Shown here piece after piece: positions 45,365 through 55,739 of a DNA stretch of 64,000 nucleotides (positions within the stretch are counted from its first letter, which is position 1; the number at the start of each line of letters is the position of its first letter). Position numbers and translations under genes: made by a program. The stretch is taken from assembly GCA_003249555.1 (NCBI GenBank), contig QKIQ01000095.1, positions 1 through 64,000 of the forward strand, given 5' to 3'. Below the pieces are notes generated by a model that was given only the letters and a program-made list of their open reading frames with translations, searched no databases and was not told the DNA's origin. Source of the stretch: Clostridia bacterium. GTDB lineage: Bacteria; Bacillota; Clostridia; Christensenellales; SZUA-584.

Positions 45365-46714
45365 GTGACAGAGCAACTAAAAGCGTATATAGCGAAAAAC
45401 GAGCTGACTTATTGTATTGAGACGTACGGATGCCAGATGAACACCCACGAGAGCGAAAAGATTGCAGGTGTTCTTGAAGCCTTGGGATATTGCCCGGTCG
45501 CGCAAAAGGCGGAGGCAGATTTCATCATATTCAATACCTGCTGTGTGCGTCAGCATGCCGAAGCGCGGCTTTACGGTAACGTCGGCGCGCTAAAAGATCA
45601 TAAAGACCATGTGAATGGCGCGCTTATAGCGGTATCCGGCTGTGTGATGCAGCAGAAGGATGCGGCTAAAAAGCTGATGAAGCGGTTTCCCTTTGTGGAT
45701 ATCGCGTTTGGTACTAATGGCATACACAGGCTGGAAAGCATGCTCTATGATGCGCTGATTGAAAAGAAGCGCGTGATATGCGTGGACGAAGATGAAACGA
45801 TTGTTGAAGATGTGCCGATCAGGCGCGAAGGCGCACGAAGTGCGTTCGTCAATATTATATACGGGTGCAACAATTTTTGCACCTATTGCATCGTGCCGTA
45901 TGTACGCGGGCGCGAACGCAGCCGTCATCCGGACGATATCATCAGAGAAATTGAAGAGCTTTGTAAAAAAGGCATTTCGGAGATTACGCTGCTCGGGCAG
46001 AACGTGAATTCATACGGCAACGATCTGTCGGCGGATATCACCTTTGTGAACCTTCTCAAGCGTATCGATTCGCAGACGGATATCAAACGTCTGCGTTTTA
46101 TGACGTCGCATCCTAAAGACATGTCAGACGGGCTCATCGAATGCTACGGCAGCTTAAAGAGCTTGTGCGAGCATATCCATTTGCCTGTGCAGTCGGGCAG
46201 CAATCGGGTGCTGCAGCTTATGAACAGACGATACACGCGCGAGCATTATTTAAGCCTAATCAAGCATTTAAAGGCACGTGTGCCCGATTTGGCGGTGACC
46301 ACAGACATTATCGTTGGGTTCCCGGGGGAGACAGAGCAGGACTTTGAGGATACAATTTCGCTCGTCAAGGAAGTGGGTTACGATGCGGCGTATACGTTTG
46401 CGTATTCCAAACGCACCGGTACAAAAGCGGCCGATATGGAAAATCAGAATGATAAACAGACAATGAGCGAAAGACTGACGCGCCTCAATGTGCTTGTGAA
46501 AGAATCCATGCGCGATAGAAACAGAGCGTATCTTGGGCACACTGTTGAGGTGCTTGCGGATAGTCCCGGGAAAAGAGGCAGAAGCGAAATCAGCGGCCGC
46601 ACGCGCACCGCAAAAACAGTGAGTTTTGAAGGAACCCTTGAAGACGTGGGTCAATACGTGACGGTCAAGATAGATAAAGTGATGGCGCACACGCTTCGCG
46701 GTGTACGCGTATAA
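45365..46714 (+). CDS. miaB: tRNA-2-methylthio-N6-dimethylallyladenosine synthase
   Basis: A 449-residue radical SAM methylthiotransferase that adds a methylthio group to i6A37 of tRNAs reading UNN codons. The N-terminal UPF0004 domain supplies three cluster Cys (IETYGCQMN, FNTCCV, SGCVMQ). The radical SAM motif is CNNFCTYC, and a C-terminal TRAM domain follows (about 385-449). I prefer the GTG at 45365, although its ribosome binding site (AAAGG) is weak and distant. miaA, which makes its substrate, lies 6.5 kb downstream. Confidence 0.94.
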   Translation: MTEQLKAYIAKNELTYCIETYGCQMNTHESEKIAGVLEALGYCPVAQKAEADFIIFNTCCVRQHAEARLYGNVGALKDHKDHVNGALIAVSGCVMQQKDAAKKLMKRFPFVDIAFGTNGIHRLESMLYDALIEKKRVICVDEDETIVEDVPIRREGARSAFVNIIYGCNNFCTYCIVPYVRGRERSRHPDDIIREIEELCKKGISEITLLGQNVNSYGNDLSADITFVNLLKRIDSQTDIKRLRFMTSHPKDMSDGLIECYGSLKSLCEHIHLPVQSGSNRVLQLMNRRYTREHYLSLIKHLKARVPDLAVTTDIIVGFPGETEQDFEDTISLVKEVGYDAAYTFAYSKRTGTKAADMENQNDKQTMSERLTRLNVLVKESMRDRNRAYLGHTVEVLADSPGKRGRSEISGRTRTAKTVSFEGTLEDVGQYVTVKIDKVMAHTLRGVRV

Positions 46715-46728
46715 GGAGAGCGGAAAAG

Positions 46729-48048
46729 TTGAACCGAATGGCTTTTGAACATAAGAAGAATCGTACCGCGTTATTTTTCGCCATTGTATTCGTTATTGTT
46801 CTCGCTGTGGGTGCTTATTTATTTTTAAGCAAAATGTGGGCAGAGTTTGAAATGGCGTCGCTTATTAATGCTGATTTTTCCCCTTCTCAGGCTGTCAATA
46901 AAGAACAGGTGGATGCACCCGGGTTGCCGGTCTCCAAAGAAAATGAATATCCGTCGGCTGTTGATTACTTTAAAACGCCCATGGGATTTTCTGTTGTGAG
47001 CTATTCACAGAACTGGACGGGTGAAAAGCTGGAAGACATCTATAATGAACTGGCCGCGAACAAGCATGGGGAAGAAATGTACGCCATATCCGAAGTGATG
47101 ATCTATCCGGGGGAGTCAGCTTTAGACTCGGGCAGCAGCGTTGCAGGAACACATGTGACACAGGAAAAGGATTTTTCAGTATTCTTTCATTTGCCGGGTA
47201 TTGTGCCTGAGTCGCTGCAATACGGCATCCATTCCACTCAAAGCACGATAGAGCTGTATAACATGGATGAATACGCTGACGTATCTCAGGTCGCAAGAAC
47301 GATATCGCATGAATACGGGCATCATTATACGATGTATTATTTTATGCAAAACGATGAGGCAGCGAAGAGCTCCGATTACTACCGCTTGCGAGGCGTGGAC
47401 GGTTTCGACCACGAGGTTTTGTATGATATTGAAAGTGAATATTACGAGAACCATATGTGGAGCCTGTATGAGCTTGCTGCGGAGGATTACGTACAGCTAA
47501 TGGGAAGTCCCGATGCAAAGCAGCCAAGAGAATACCTTGACATCTTTGATGTGCTTAATAACTACAGCAAAAACAAGGACTATAAAGCCTATGCGGATGC
47601 GTCTGTATCCAATGTTTATCCTCAGGAGAACATCTATTTACCTCTTGCAGACGAGGTGGATGGCCTTCGCGATTATTATCTTTCTTTTATCGGTGAACAA
47701 AATGATACTGCAAATTTAGAACATGCAGACTTTAACCTGTCGATGTCGGCGAATGAGCAGTACGGTTATAAATATTATGAAATCACATGGGATAAAACCA
47801 CAACCGATGCCGATTCACTGTATACGCTGGTGTGTTTCAGTGAAAACGGCGATATCTATTTACCGGTGAGAACGGTTCAAGGCAATGAGACGCCCATTGC
47901 CCGAGTGGGTACAGCGGTAAAGTTGTCCGGTATTACGCTGACAACGCTAAAAAACGGTGTGACGGATGAGGACAGATATTTCAAGCTGTATGTGACCTGG
48001 CCGGACGGACGCATGCAGTCATCTGAAATGTTTTATGCGGACTTTTGA
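46729..48048 (+). CDS. Membrane-anchored putative zinc metallopeptidase (HEYGHH)
   Basis: A 439-residue protein I cannot assign to a named family. An N-terminal helix (about 14-33) anchors it, with the rest outside. HEYGHHY at 194-200 fits the HExxH zinc site, and Glu in LYELAAEDYVQ about 55 residues later may be the third ligand, a gluzincin-like spacing. Residues about 340-439 look like a beta-sandwich, perhaps fibronectin-like (YYEITWDKTTTDADSLYTLV). TTG start after AAGGAGAG. The 3' end overlaps the convergent lipoprotein gene by 30 bases. Substrate unknown; it may act on surface proteins. Confidence 0.7.
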   Translation: MNRMAFEHKKNRTALFFAIVFVIVLAVGAYLFLSKMWAEFEMASLINADFSPSQAVNKEQVDAPGLPVSKENEYPSAVDYFKTPMGFSVVSYSQNWTGEKLEDIYNELAANKHGEEMYAISEVMIYPGESALDSGSSVAGTHVTQEKDFSVFFHLPGIVPESLQYGIHSTQSTIELYNMDEYADVSQVARTISHEYGHHYTMYYFMQNDEAAKSSDYYRLRGVDGFDHEVLYDIESEYYENHMWSLYELAAEDYVQLMGSPDAKQPREYLDIFDVLNNYSKNKDYKAYADASVSNVYPQENIYLPLADEVDGLRDYYLSFIGEQNDTANLEHADFNLSMSANEQYGYKYYEITWDKTTTDADSLYTLVCFSENGDIYLPVRTVQGNETPIARVGTAVKLSGITLTTLKNGVTDEDRYFKLYVTWPDGRMQSSEMFYADF

Positions 48049-48801
48049 CGCACGGGTGCGTTTGATTCTACGGATGATGACTGACGATGCAATGATGACG
48101 ATACAACCAAGAGCGATTATGCCGCAAATGACAAGCAGTGTGGCGTTGCGATTTGCCGTGCTTTCAAGATCGTTAAATTTTTGGATGTTTGCTGTGTTTT
48201 CTTTTTGCGTTTCCAGCGTCAGCGTTTTATTCTCACCATAATTTAATTGCCATGTGCATGTTCGGCCGTCACGGCTGTCCGCATTGGTCGCAGTCACCTC
48301 TCCGGGAAGAGTAATCGAGACGGTATAAGTGCCTTGCCCTGCGCTGTTTTCCAGCGCAGCCACCTGATCAGCGGGCATAATCTGTGATTCGTCTTGGCGG
48401 ATAACATCGATCAGTGATACATTTGCCGAAAGATTGTAAGTATCCATTGAAAAGGTAGGTGTATATAAAAAAGATACATCGCTGAATATGGTGCTCTGCG
48501 AAGTGAACACATCGGCAAAGGCGACAGCAGCTTCTTTTGCGGACTCAAAGCTTTGTGTTTTCTCGCCTGTCAGCGTGGCTGTTTCGTTGTCGGCGTATAT
48601 CGCCATACCTTGCTGAGCCCAGAAAGCGCCGATATGACTTAAGTAAGACGATACGTCTTGATTGGGATTTTCAAAAGCAAGCCGGTAATTTATTGCCATT
48701 GTATTATCTTCTGAAAGCGTATATGAAAGGTCTGCAAAAGCGCAGGCCGAAAGGATAAAAAATAAAAGCGTGAATATGAGAATAAGGCATGTCTTTTTCA
48801 T
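48019..48801 (-). CDS. Lipoprotein with C-terminal membrane helix, unknown function
   Basis: A 260-residue protein with a lipoprotein signal (LLFFILSAC, Cys 20), an extracytoplasmic domain with beta-strand character (about 22-205), a predicted helical stretch, and a C-terminal membrane helix (LLVICGIIALGCIVIIASSVII) followed by a basic tail. It would be fixed to the membrane at both ends, as in LppM/DUF3153-like proteins; that comparison is tentative. GGGAG stands before the ATG, with a good promoter. Its 3' end overlaps the metallopeptidase gene. Confidence 0.7.
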   Translation of the reverse strand: MKKTCLILIFTLLFFILSACAFADLSYTLSEDNTMAINYRLAFENPNQDVSSYLSHIGAFWAQQGMAIYADNETATLTGEKTQSFESAKEAAVAFADVFTSQSTIFSDVSFLYTPTFSMDTYNLSANVSLIDVIRQDESQIMPADQVAALENSAGQGTYTVSITLPGEVTATNADSRDGRTCTWQLNYGENKTLTLETQKENTANIQKFNDLESTANRNATLLVICGIIALGCIVIIASSVIIRRIKRTRASKVRIKHFR

Positions 48802-48827
48802 TGCAGACTCCCGATACGGTTTAGAAA

Positions 48828-48856
48828 ATTATAATCCAATTGGGGTCTTTTTTCAA
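48828..48856 (-). promoter_or_regulatory. Promoter of the lipoprotein gene
   Basis: On the minus strand TTGAAA and TATAAT with a 17-base spacer. Confidence 0.75.
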
Positions 48857-48881
48857 CAAAAATGCGCTTTTATGTTATAAT
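48852..48881 (+). promoter_or_regulatory. Possible promoter of mutS
   Basis: TATAAT at 48876-48881 lies 26 bases before the mutS start. The -35 candidate is TTCAAC with an 18-base spacer, and it overlaps the divergent promoter. Confidence 0.45.
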
Positions 48882-48907
48882 GTGATAACGAATTGTGGAG
48901 GGATGCT

Positions 48908-51472
48908 ATGCCGGAACTGACGCCGATGATGCGCCAATATGTGGAGCTCAAGGAGAAATATAAAGACTGTCTGCTCATGTATCGCTTGGGCGACTTTTAT
49001 GAAATGTTTTTTGAAGACGCGATGACGGCATCGCGCGAGCTGGAGATTGTGCTCACCGGGCGCGATTGCGGTCTGCCGGAAAGAGCGCCGATGTGCGGTG
49101 TGCCGCACCACAGCGTACAGGGTTATATTGATAAGCTCATAAAAAAGGGACACAAAGTCGCGATCTGCGAGCAGCTTTCCGACCCGGCGCTGAGCAAAGG
49201 AATAGTGGAGCGTGATGTGATACGCGTTGTGACGCCGGGTACTGTCACGGAAAACACAAGCCTTAATGAATCGGACAACAATTACATCCTGTCACTGGTT
49301 CGATGCGAAAATGTGGTGGGGCTTGCATACGCAGATGTATCCACGGGCGCTTTTTATATGGGCGAATGCAGCACTGGTGACGACTATGCGTCTGTGAAAA
49401 GCGAAATTGCGCGCATTGTGCCGAGTGAGATTATATATATAGAGGAAGATAAGAGTATCATAAAAAGCCTTGATAGCATCATCAAAGAGCAAAACATATA
49501 TGTGAGTGTTTATCCGTCGTTTACTTTTGAGCACGATGCGGCGATGGAATCGCTGGTATCACATTTTGAGGTGGCAGGTCTCACGGGATTTGGCATTCAG
49601 GAAGACAGTATAGCGGTAGGTGCGGCAGGTGCGCTTATTGACTATCTGCGGGAAACGCAGAAAAACGCGCTCTCGCATATCAGTACAATCCGTATCAACA
49701 AAAAGAACGCATATATGTCTCTTGACATGTTCACGCGCTCCAACCTTGAGCTTACAAAGACACTTCGTGACGGCAAGGTGAAGGGATCGCTCTTTGGCGT
49801 GATCGACAAAACAAGAACCGCGATGGGTGCACGGCTGCTTAAGCGATGCATTAATGAACCGCTGCAAAGCATCAGCGAGATCAACGAACGTCTGGACGCG
49901 GTGCAGGAAATCAAAGAAAGCCTGTCGTTAAGCGATAGCATTTCGCATGCGCTGGACGGCGTGTTTGACCTTGAAAGATTGATATCGCGCATTGCTTATG
50001 CGACGCTCGATGCACGAAACTGTCTGGCTATAAAAAAGACACTGGCACAGCTTCCGGTGCTGAAAACGGCTCTATCTGGCCGCCGAGCCTCGCTGCTGAC
50101 GCGTTTATATAATAATTTGGACTGCATGGAAGACATTTATGAACTCATGGAATCGGCGATAGATGAAGAACCGCCTGTGGGCATTATGGACGGCGGCATT
50201 ATTAAAAAAGGCTACAATTTTGAGATTGATGAGCTCAAAGACGCTGCTCTGAAGGGCAAAGAGTGGATCGCGTCTCTGGAAGCGACCGAGCGTGCGGAAA
50301 CGGGCATTAAGAATTTAAAAATCGGATTTAATAAGGTGTTCGGTTATTATCTTGAAGTCACGAAATCGTATCTGGAGCTTGTGCCTTACCGCTATATCAG
50401 AAAGCAGACGCTGGCCAACTGCGAGCGTTTTATCACGCCAGAGCTTAAGGATATGGAAGAAAAGCTCAGCGGCGCGGAAAGCAAATGCGTAACGCTGGAA
50501 TATGAATGCTTCGTGGAAATCAGGAAGACGCTATCGGATAACATCAAGCGCTTTCAAAATGCGGCGCAGGCGATTGCGGACATCGATATGATAAGAAGCT
50601 ATGCAGCGGTGGCATTTGAAAACAACTATACGCGGCCCAAAATGATACAGACAGGCGATATTCAAATATCCGGCGGAAGGCATCCCGTTGTGGAATCGTT
50701 CGTGAAGCAATCGTTTGTGAAGAACGACTGTCTGCTGACTGACGAACACAACATCATGATACTCACAGGCCCCAACATGGCGGGCAAGAGCACGTTTATG
50801 CGTCAGGTGGCGCTCATCGTGCTCATGTCACACATGGGCAGCTTTGTACCCGCGGATAGCGCCCAAATTTGTATTGTCGACAAAATTTTCACGCGCGTGG
50901 GCGCTTCGGACAATCTTGCTTCTGGGCAGAGCACGTTTATGGTGGAAATGAACGAGGTCGCAAACATTCTAAACAACGCGACACCCAAAAGCCTGCTGAT
51001 ACTCGATGAGATCGGACGTGGTACGAGCACGCTCGACGGCTTGTCTATCGCATGGTCGGTTGTGGAGTTTATCAGCAGCCGTATCAAAGCCAAAACACTT
51101 TTCGCCACACATTTTCATGAGCTTTCTGAGCTGGAAGGGGTTGTGGAAGGCGTCAGCAATTATTCAATTACCGTCAAGGAGATGGGTGATACTGTCATTT
51201 TCCTGCATAAGATCGTACGCGGCGGCGCTGACAGAAGCTTTGGCATTGAGGTCGCCAAGCTGGCGGGCGTTCCTTCTGATGTGACTGAGCGGGCAAAAGT
51301 GATCATGCAGGCGCTCATTGAAAAGGATGATGGCATTTTTGGGCAGAAAAAACAAGCGGAAATGCCGTTTGACAGAGATGAGCTTATTGATATGCTTAGG
51401 GATGTGAATCTTGATAACATTACGCCACTTGATTCATTGAAGCTGTTAAGCGAAATTAAACACAGGCTGTAA
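48908..51472 (+). CDS. mutS: DNA mismatch recognition protein MutS
   Basis: An 854-residue protein that binds mismatches and recruits MutL. The N-terminal mismatch domain has LGDFYEMFFEDA (the F-x-E reading motif), followed by connector, lever and clamp domains. The ATPase has Walker A GPNMAGKS and Walker B LLILDEIGRGTS. The ATG at 48908 is preceded by GTGGAGGG; the upstream ORF-track start overlaps this site. mutL follows 12 bases later. Confidence 0.97.
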   Translation: MPELTPMMRQYVELKEKYKDCLLMYRLGDFYEMFFEDAMTASRELEIVLTGRDCGLPERAPMCGVPHHSVQGYIDKLIKKGHKVAICEQLSDPALSKGIVERDVIRVVTPGTVTENTSLNESDNNYILSLVRCENVVGLAYADVSTGAFYMGECSTGDDYASVKSEIARIVPSEIIYIEEDKSIIKSLDSIIKEQNIYVSVYPSFTFEHDAAMESLVSHFEVAGLTGFGIQEDSIAVGAAGALIDYLRETQKNALSHISTIRINKKNAYMSLDMFTRSNLELTKTLRDGKVKGSLFGVIDKTRTAMGARLLKRCINEPLQSISEINERLDAVQEIKESLSLSDSISHALDGVFDLERLISRIAYATLDARNCLAIKKTLAQLPVLKTALSGRRASLLTRLYNNLDCMEDIYELMESAIDEEPPVGIMDGGIIKKGYNFEIDELKDAALKGKEWIASLEATERAETGIKNLKIGFNKVFGYYLEVTKSYLELVPYRYIRKQTLANCERFITPELKDMEEKLSGAESKCVTLEYECFVEIRKTLSDNIKRFQNAAQAIADIDMIRSYAAVAFENNYTRPKMIQTGDIQISGGRHPVVESFVKQSFVKNDCLLTDEHNIMILTGPNMAGKSTFMRQVALIVLMSHMGSFVPADSAQICIVDKIFTRVGASDNLASGQSTFMVEMNEVANILNNATPKSLLILDEIGRGTSTLDGLSIAWSVVEFISSRIKAKTLFATHFHELSELEGVVEGVSNYSITVKEMGDTVIFLHKIVRGGADRSFGIEVAKLAGVPSDVTERAKVIMQALIEKDDGIFGQKKQAEMPFDRDELIDMLRDVNLDNITPLDSLKLLSEIKHRL

Positions 51473-51484
51473 CGGGGAGGCACA

Positions 51485-53299
51485 ATGGGGGAGATCAGAA
51501 GACTTCCGAAAAACGTATCCGATAAAATTGCGGCGGGTGAAGTGGTGGAAAGGCCGCTTAGCGTTGTCAAAGAGCTGATTGAAAATGCGATTGATGCGGG
51601 CGCGAGCGCTGTGAGCATCAGCATCACGGGCGGCGGTATCAAGCAACTCTGCGTGACCGATAACGGAAAAGGTATCGGCGCAGAGGATGTTGAGCTTGCG
51701 TTTGAGAAGCATGCGACCAGCAAAATTGCGACCGAGAAAGATCTGTATTATATTAATACACAGGGGTTTCGCGGTGAAGCACTCTCAAGCATCGCGGCGG
51801 TGTCTGTTGTGGATATGAAGACAAAACAGCGTGAGGCTGAGATGGGCACCCAGATACGCGTATCCGGAGGCAGGATGGACGGCATCAGCCCAGCAGGGCT
51901 GCCGGACGGCACTTCCTTGACAGTCAGCAATCTGTTTTATAACGTTCCAGCGCGGCTCAAATTTTTAAAATCAGAGCAGCAGGAAGCCGCGTACGTCTCG
52001 GATCTCGTATCGCGGTATATCCTTGCTTTCCCGGAGATCTCGTTCCACTATACGTCTCAGGGCAAAACGATCTATCACAGCCCGGGCAATGGGGACTTGA
52101 AGGATGCGATTTATTGCGTATACGGTGCCGCACTGATGGATAATATTATTTACGTATCTGATGAAGCAAACGATATTAAGGTGGAAGGCTATGTATCGCG
52201 GCCGGGTGCGGTGATGAAAAACCGGCAGAAGGGTTCGTTATTTGTCAACAGGCGATTTGTGAGAAGCACAGCGCTTAATGACATGGTCAAAAGCGCATAC
52301 GGCCCCACGCTTGTGAAGGGCGAGTCGCCTTTTTTTGCGCTAAACATTTCTATTCCGCCGGGGTTAGTGGATGTTAATGTGCATCCCAATAAGCTGCAGG
52401 TGCGTTTTCATGATAACGCGGCAGTGGAATACGTGATTAAAGAAGCGGTTGCGCAAGCATGCAAGGAAATTCGCGGCAGCGTGATGATCGATATGCCGGC
52501 ACAACCTGAAAGACCCCGCGGCAGCGTGGAAATGCAGGCGCCGAAGGAAGTGCTTCAAACGGCACTGTTTTCCGGTTTTGGCGGCGCAACGCTTAAGGAG
52601 ACGGCGCTTTCTGACAAACCTGCTGAAACCTATGTCTATGAAACGCAAAACAGTATGGATGACAGCAGCGCGATTGCGGGTGATACAACCGATACACCGC
52701 ACTTTGACTATGAACCTGAAGTCACGGTTGACGCCCCTCAGAGCTATCGTGTGATTGGCTGTTTTGCGAATACGTATGTGCTCGTGGAACAGGGGGAGGA
52801 TCTTTTAATTATTGACCAGCACGCTGCTCATGAGCGTTTGTTGTATGAAAAGCTTACGGGCGGTCAGAGCAGTGCGTCTCAGACCCTGCTGACTCCTGCC
52901 GTGCTCACGGTATCTCATGCACAAAAGCTGATTATCGATGAGAACATAAACGTATTCCAATCGCTCGGTTTTGACATTGAGCTGTTCGGTATGCTTGAAT
53001 ACAAGGTGGGCGCAGTGCCAATGGTTGTGGCCGGAGTGTCAGTAGACGAGCTCATTAACGACGCGCTGAGTGAAATATCTGAAAACAGAGGCAAAGAAGT
53101 GCTTAAAAGAGAATTAATTATACGTGCTTCATGTCGCAGCGCCGTGAAAGCGGGAGACAAGCTGTCACAAACCGAACTGCTAAGCATCGCAGAAAGCTTT
53201 TTGAATACGGGTGTGATGCCGACTTGTCCCCACGGGCGGCCGGTCATCACCGTTATCACAAAAAAACAGATTGAGAAGAGCTTTAAGAGAGTATTATGA
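51485..53299 (+). CDS. mutL: DNA mismatch repair protein MutL
   Basis: A 604-residue GHKL ATPase. N-terminal ENAIDAGAS, DNGKGI and GFRGEALSSIAAV bind ATP. The C-terminal domain contains DQHAAHERLLYEKL, the DQHAxxExxxYE endonuclease motif of MutL proteins from bacteria without MutH, plus ACRSAVKAGD and a C-terminal CPHGRP motif. It should therefore nick the unmethylated or nascent strand itself. It overlaps miaA by 4 bases (ATGA). Confidence 0.97.
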   Translation: MGEIRRLPKNVSDKIAAGEVVERPLSVVKELIENAIDAGASAVSISITGGGIKQLCVTDNGKGIGAEDVELAFEKHATSKIATEKDLYYINTQGFRGEALSSIAAVSVVDMKTKQREAEMGTQIRVSGGRMDGISPAGLPDGTSLTVSNLFYNVPARLKFLKSEQQEAAYVSDLVSRYILAFPEISFHYTSQGKTIYHSPGNGDLKDAIYCVYGAALMDNIIYVSDEANDIKVEGYVSRPGAVMKNRQKGSLFVNRRFVRSTALNDMVKSAYGPTLVKGESPFFALNISIPPGLVDVNVHPNKLQVRFHDNAAVEYVIKEAVAQACKEIRGSVMIDMPAQPERPRGSVEMQAPKEVLQTALFSGFGGATLKETALSDKPAETYVYETQNSMDDSSAIAGDTTDTPHFDYEPEVTVDAPQSYRVIGCFANTYVLVEQGEDLLIIDQHAAHERLLYEKLTGGQSSASQTLLTPAVLTVSHAQKLIIDENINVFQSLGFDIELFGMLEYKVGAVPMVVAGVSVDELINDALSEISENRGKEVLKRELIIRASCRSAVKAGDKLSQTELLSIAESFLNTGVMPTCPHGRPVITVITKKQIEKSFKRVL

Positions 53300-54213
53300 G
53301 ACGGTTTATTATTGTAACAGGCCCCACGGCTTCCGGAAAAACGAAGGTTTCCGTAGAGGTGGCAAAAAAGCTTGGCACATGTATTATTTCGGCCGACAGT
53401 ATGCAGATATACAAGGGGATGGATATAGGTACGGCGAAAGCGACCAAAGAAGAAATGCAGGGCGTTACGCACGAAATGATTGATATTGTGGCTCCCGACG
53501 AAGTGTTTTCAGTGGCTGAATTTCAAAAGTTGGCGTTTTCATTGATTGAAAATGCCAACAATAGAGGAGAAGTTCCTGTCGTAGCGGGGGGGACGGGGCT
53601 GTATATCAATTCTTTGGTATACAATCTGGATTTCGCCTCAACATACAACAATGACAATATTCGTCAAAAGTATACACAACTTGCGGATGACAAAAGTACG
53701 GAATACTTGTATAATATACTGGAAAAAAAGAACCCTGAATATGCCAAAATTATTGCAAGAACCGACAAAAGGCGTATCATACGCCGACTTGAGATATTAG
53801 AAGCAAAGGGCGAAAGTGCGTATGAATTCAGACAGCCAAATACGGATGACGAGTTTTTGATAATTGGTCTATCCATGCCAAGAGATATTCTCTACAAGCG
53901 CATTGATACGCGTGTGGATGACATGATACAAATGGGACTTGTGGATGAAGCACGCCGAGTTTATGACGTGTATGGTGATATTCATGCGCTTAAGGCCATA
54001 GGATACAAAGAGCTAATCGCCTATTTTAAGGGTGAAACAGGTCTTGATGAAGCTGTTTTGCTGATAAAGCGCAATACTCGGCGGTTTGCCAAGCGGCAGA
54101 TGACATGGTTTCGTCGGGATGAACGCATTGCATGGTTTGATGTTTGCGTTCATCCATGTATAGAATACACAATTAATGATATAATGCTTTATATAAAAAG
54201 AAAGGGGTTTTAA
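53296..54213 (+). CDS. miaA: tRNA dimethylallyltransferase
   Basis: A 305-residue enzyme that attaches dimethylallyl to A37 of tRNAs reading UNN codons. P-loop [39 protein letters not shown] and [16 protein letters not shown] are hallmarks. Its dimethylallyl diphosphate comes from the MEP pathway ending at IspH (encoded at 18103). Its product is the substrate of MiaB (45365). Confidence 0.96.
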   Translation: MRRFIIVTGPTASGKTKVSVEVAKKLGTCIISADSMQIYKGMDIGTAKATKEEMQGVTHEMIDIVAPDEVFSVAEFQKLAFSLIENANNRGEVPVVAGGTGLYINSLVYNLDFASTYNNDNIRQKYTQLADDKSTEYLYNILEKKNPEYAKIIARTDKRRIIRRLEILEAKGESAYEFRQPNTDDEFLIIGLSMPRDILYKRIDTRVDDMIQMGLVDEARRVYDVYGDIHALKAIGYKELIAYFKGETGLDEAVLLIKRNTRRFAKRQMTWFRRDERIAWFDVCVHPCIEYTINDIMLYIKRKGF

Positions 54214-54214
54214 T

Positions 54215-54469
54215 ATGCAAAAGTCAGTCATCGTTCTCCAGGATGTTTTTTTAAATCAAGTTCGTAAAGAACACGTGATGGTGACGATCCATTTGACAAA
54301 TGGTTACCAAATTAAAGGCACAGTAAAGGGGTTTGATAATTTTACGATTATCCTTGATAGTGACGGTAAACAACTCATGATCTATAAGCACGCTGTGTCC
54401 ACAATATCGCCAGCAAGAGCCGTATTTTTCACGTTCTCTGACAAACAGAAAGAATCGCCGGAAGAATAG
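54215..54469 (+). CDS. hfq: RNA chaperone Hfq
   Basis: An 84-residue Sm-like protein. The Sm1 segment [25 protein letters not shown] and Sm2 [10 protein letters not shown] are clear. It forms hexameric rings that bind small RNAs and mRNAs. AAAGGGG precedes the ATG. The miaA-hfq order is widely conserved. Confidence 0.96.
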   Translation: MQKSVIVLQDVFLNQVRKEHVMVTIHLTNGYQIKGTVKGFDNFTIILDSDGKQLMIYKHAVSTISPARAVFFTFSDKQKESPEE

Positions 54470-54470
54470 T

Positions 54471-55739
54471 ATGCAGATACTCGACAATTTAAAGATCAGC
54501 AGTAAAACTCAATCGCTGGTTAATGAGGCGGAGAGAGCGCTTTCTCATGTCTTCAAACCCATTGAAACAACAGCTGAAAACAATCAGTATAAGGTTATAG
54601 ATGCTTTTCGTCAGGAAAACATCAGTCAGCGGCACTTTGCACCTACTACGGGTTACGGTTATGGGGATGAAGGCAGGCAAGCCCTTTGCGATGTGTTTGC
54701 GCGCATTGTTAAGGCGCAAAAGGCTGTACTGAGCCCGCACATCGCGTCCGGTACACACGCAATATCGCTTGCTCTTTATGCGGTGCTGCGTCCATTGGAT
54801 ACGCTGATCAGCGTAACCGGCCCTCCGTACGACACGCTGCAAAACGTCATTGGTAAGAAGCGCGCGGGAGACTCCGGCTCGCTCATAGACTGGGCAGTGA
54901 ATTATCAACAGGTCAATATGCTCCCAAGCGGCAGCATAGATTTGGCGCGAGTTGAGCGTGTGATGAAGTCGTGCGAGCGTCCTAAGGCGCTGTTTATTCA
55001 GCGTTCCAGAGGATACGAATGGCGAAAAGCGATATCAATGTTGGAAATGCGCGAGTTTGTGCTTGCCATTAAACGCCAATTTCCCGAAATCATCATCATT
55101 GTCGATAACTGTTACGGTGAGTTCTGTGAGCTTGAGGAGCCCATCGAATGCGGTGTGGATCTGATCGCCGGTTCGATGATAAAAAATCCGGGCGGCGGGT
55201 TTGCGCCTACGGGCGGATACATCGCCGGACGTGCGGACCTTGTTGAGCTTGTGGAGAACAGGCTCACGTGTCCTGGGCTTGGTATGGAGGTCGGGTCTTA
55301 CGAAGCGCCTTACCGCAGCTTTTTCCAGGGTCTTTTTATGGCACCCCATGTGGTGGGACAAGCGCTCAAAGGCAGCGTTCTTTTTGCCAAGGTTTTCGAA
55401 ACGCTGGGATACAAGGTGTTTCCAAATCATGACGATACGAGAAGTGATATCACGCAATCGATTATGCTGGAAGACGAAAAGCTGCTGCTTGCTTATACAC
55501 TTGGCATACAAAAAGCCGCGGCTGTTGACAGCCGGGCTGTGCCCGTTCCTTGGGATATGCCGGGTTATGACGACCCAATCGTGATGGCGGCCGGTACGTT
55601 TGTGCAGGGCGCTTCCATCGAGCTGAGCGCGGATGCGCCAGTGAAGCCGCCGTATATCGTTTATGCGCAGGGTGGACTCACTTATACGCATATGAAGCTG
55701 GGTCTTATGATGGCGCTTGAGGAGATGAATATTATCTGA
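54471..55739 (+). CDS. ynbB: PLP-dependent YnbB / methionine gamma-lyase-like protein
   Basis: A 422-residue protein of the family once called aluminium resistance protein (YnbB). It has a type I PLP fold, with the likely cofactor lysine in GSMIKNPGGGFAPTGGYIAG, and FAPTTGYGYGDEGR and SPHIASGTHAISLALYAVL near the start. The reaction is not established. It begins 1 base after the hfq stop and overlaps the end of lexA by 8 bases on the other strand. The hfq-ynbB-lexA neighbourhood is common in Bacillota. Confidence 0.92.
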   Translation: MQILDNLKISSKTQSLVNEAERALSHVFKPIETTAENNQYKVIDAFRQENISQRHFAPTTGYGYGDEGRQALCDVFARIVKAQKAVLSPHIASGTHAISLALYAVLRPLDTLISVTGPPYDTLQNVIGKKRAGDSGSLIDWAVNYQQVNMLPSGSIDLARVERVMKSCERPKALFIQRSRGYEWRKAISMLEMREFVLAIKRQFPEIIIIVDNCYGEFCELEEPIECGVDLIAGSMIKNPGGGFAPTGGYIAGRADLVELVENRLTCPGLGMEVGSYEAPYRSFFQGLFMAPHVVGQALKGSVLFAKVFETLGYKVFPNHDDTRSDITQSIMLEDEKLLLAYTLGIQKAAAVDSRAVPVPWDMPGYDDPIVMAAGTFVQGASIELSADAPVKPPYIVYAQGGLTYTHMKLGLMMALEEMNII

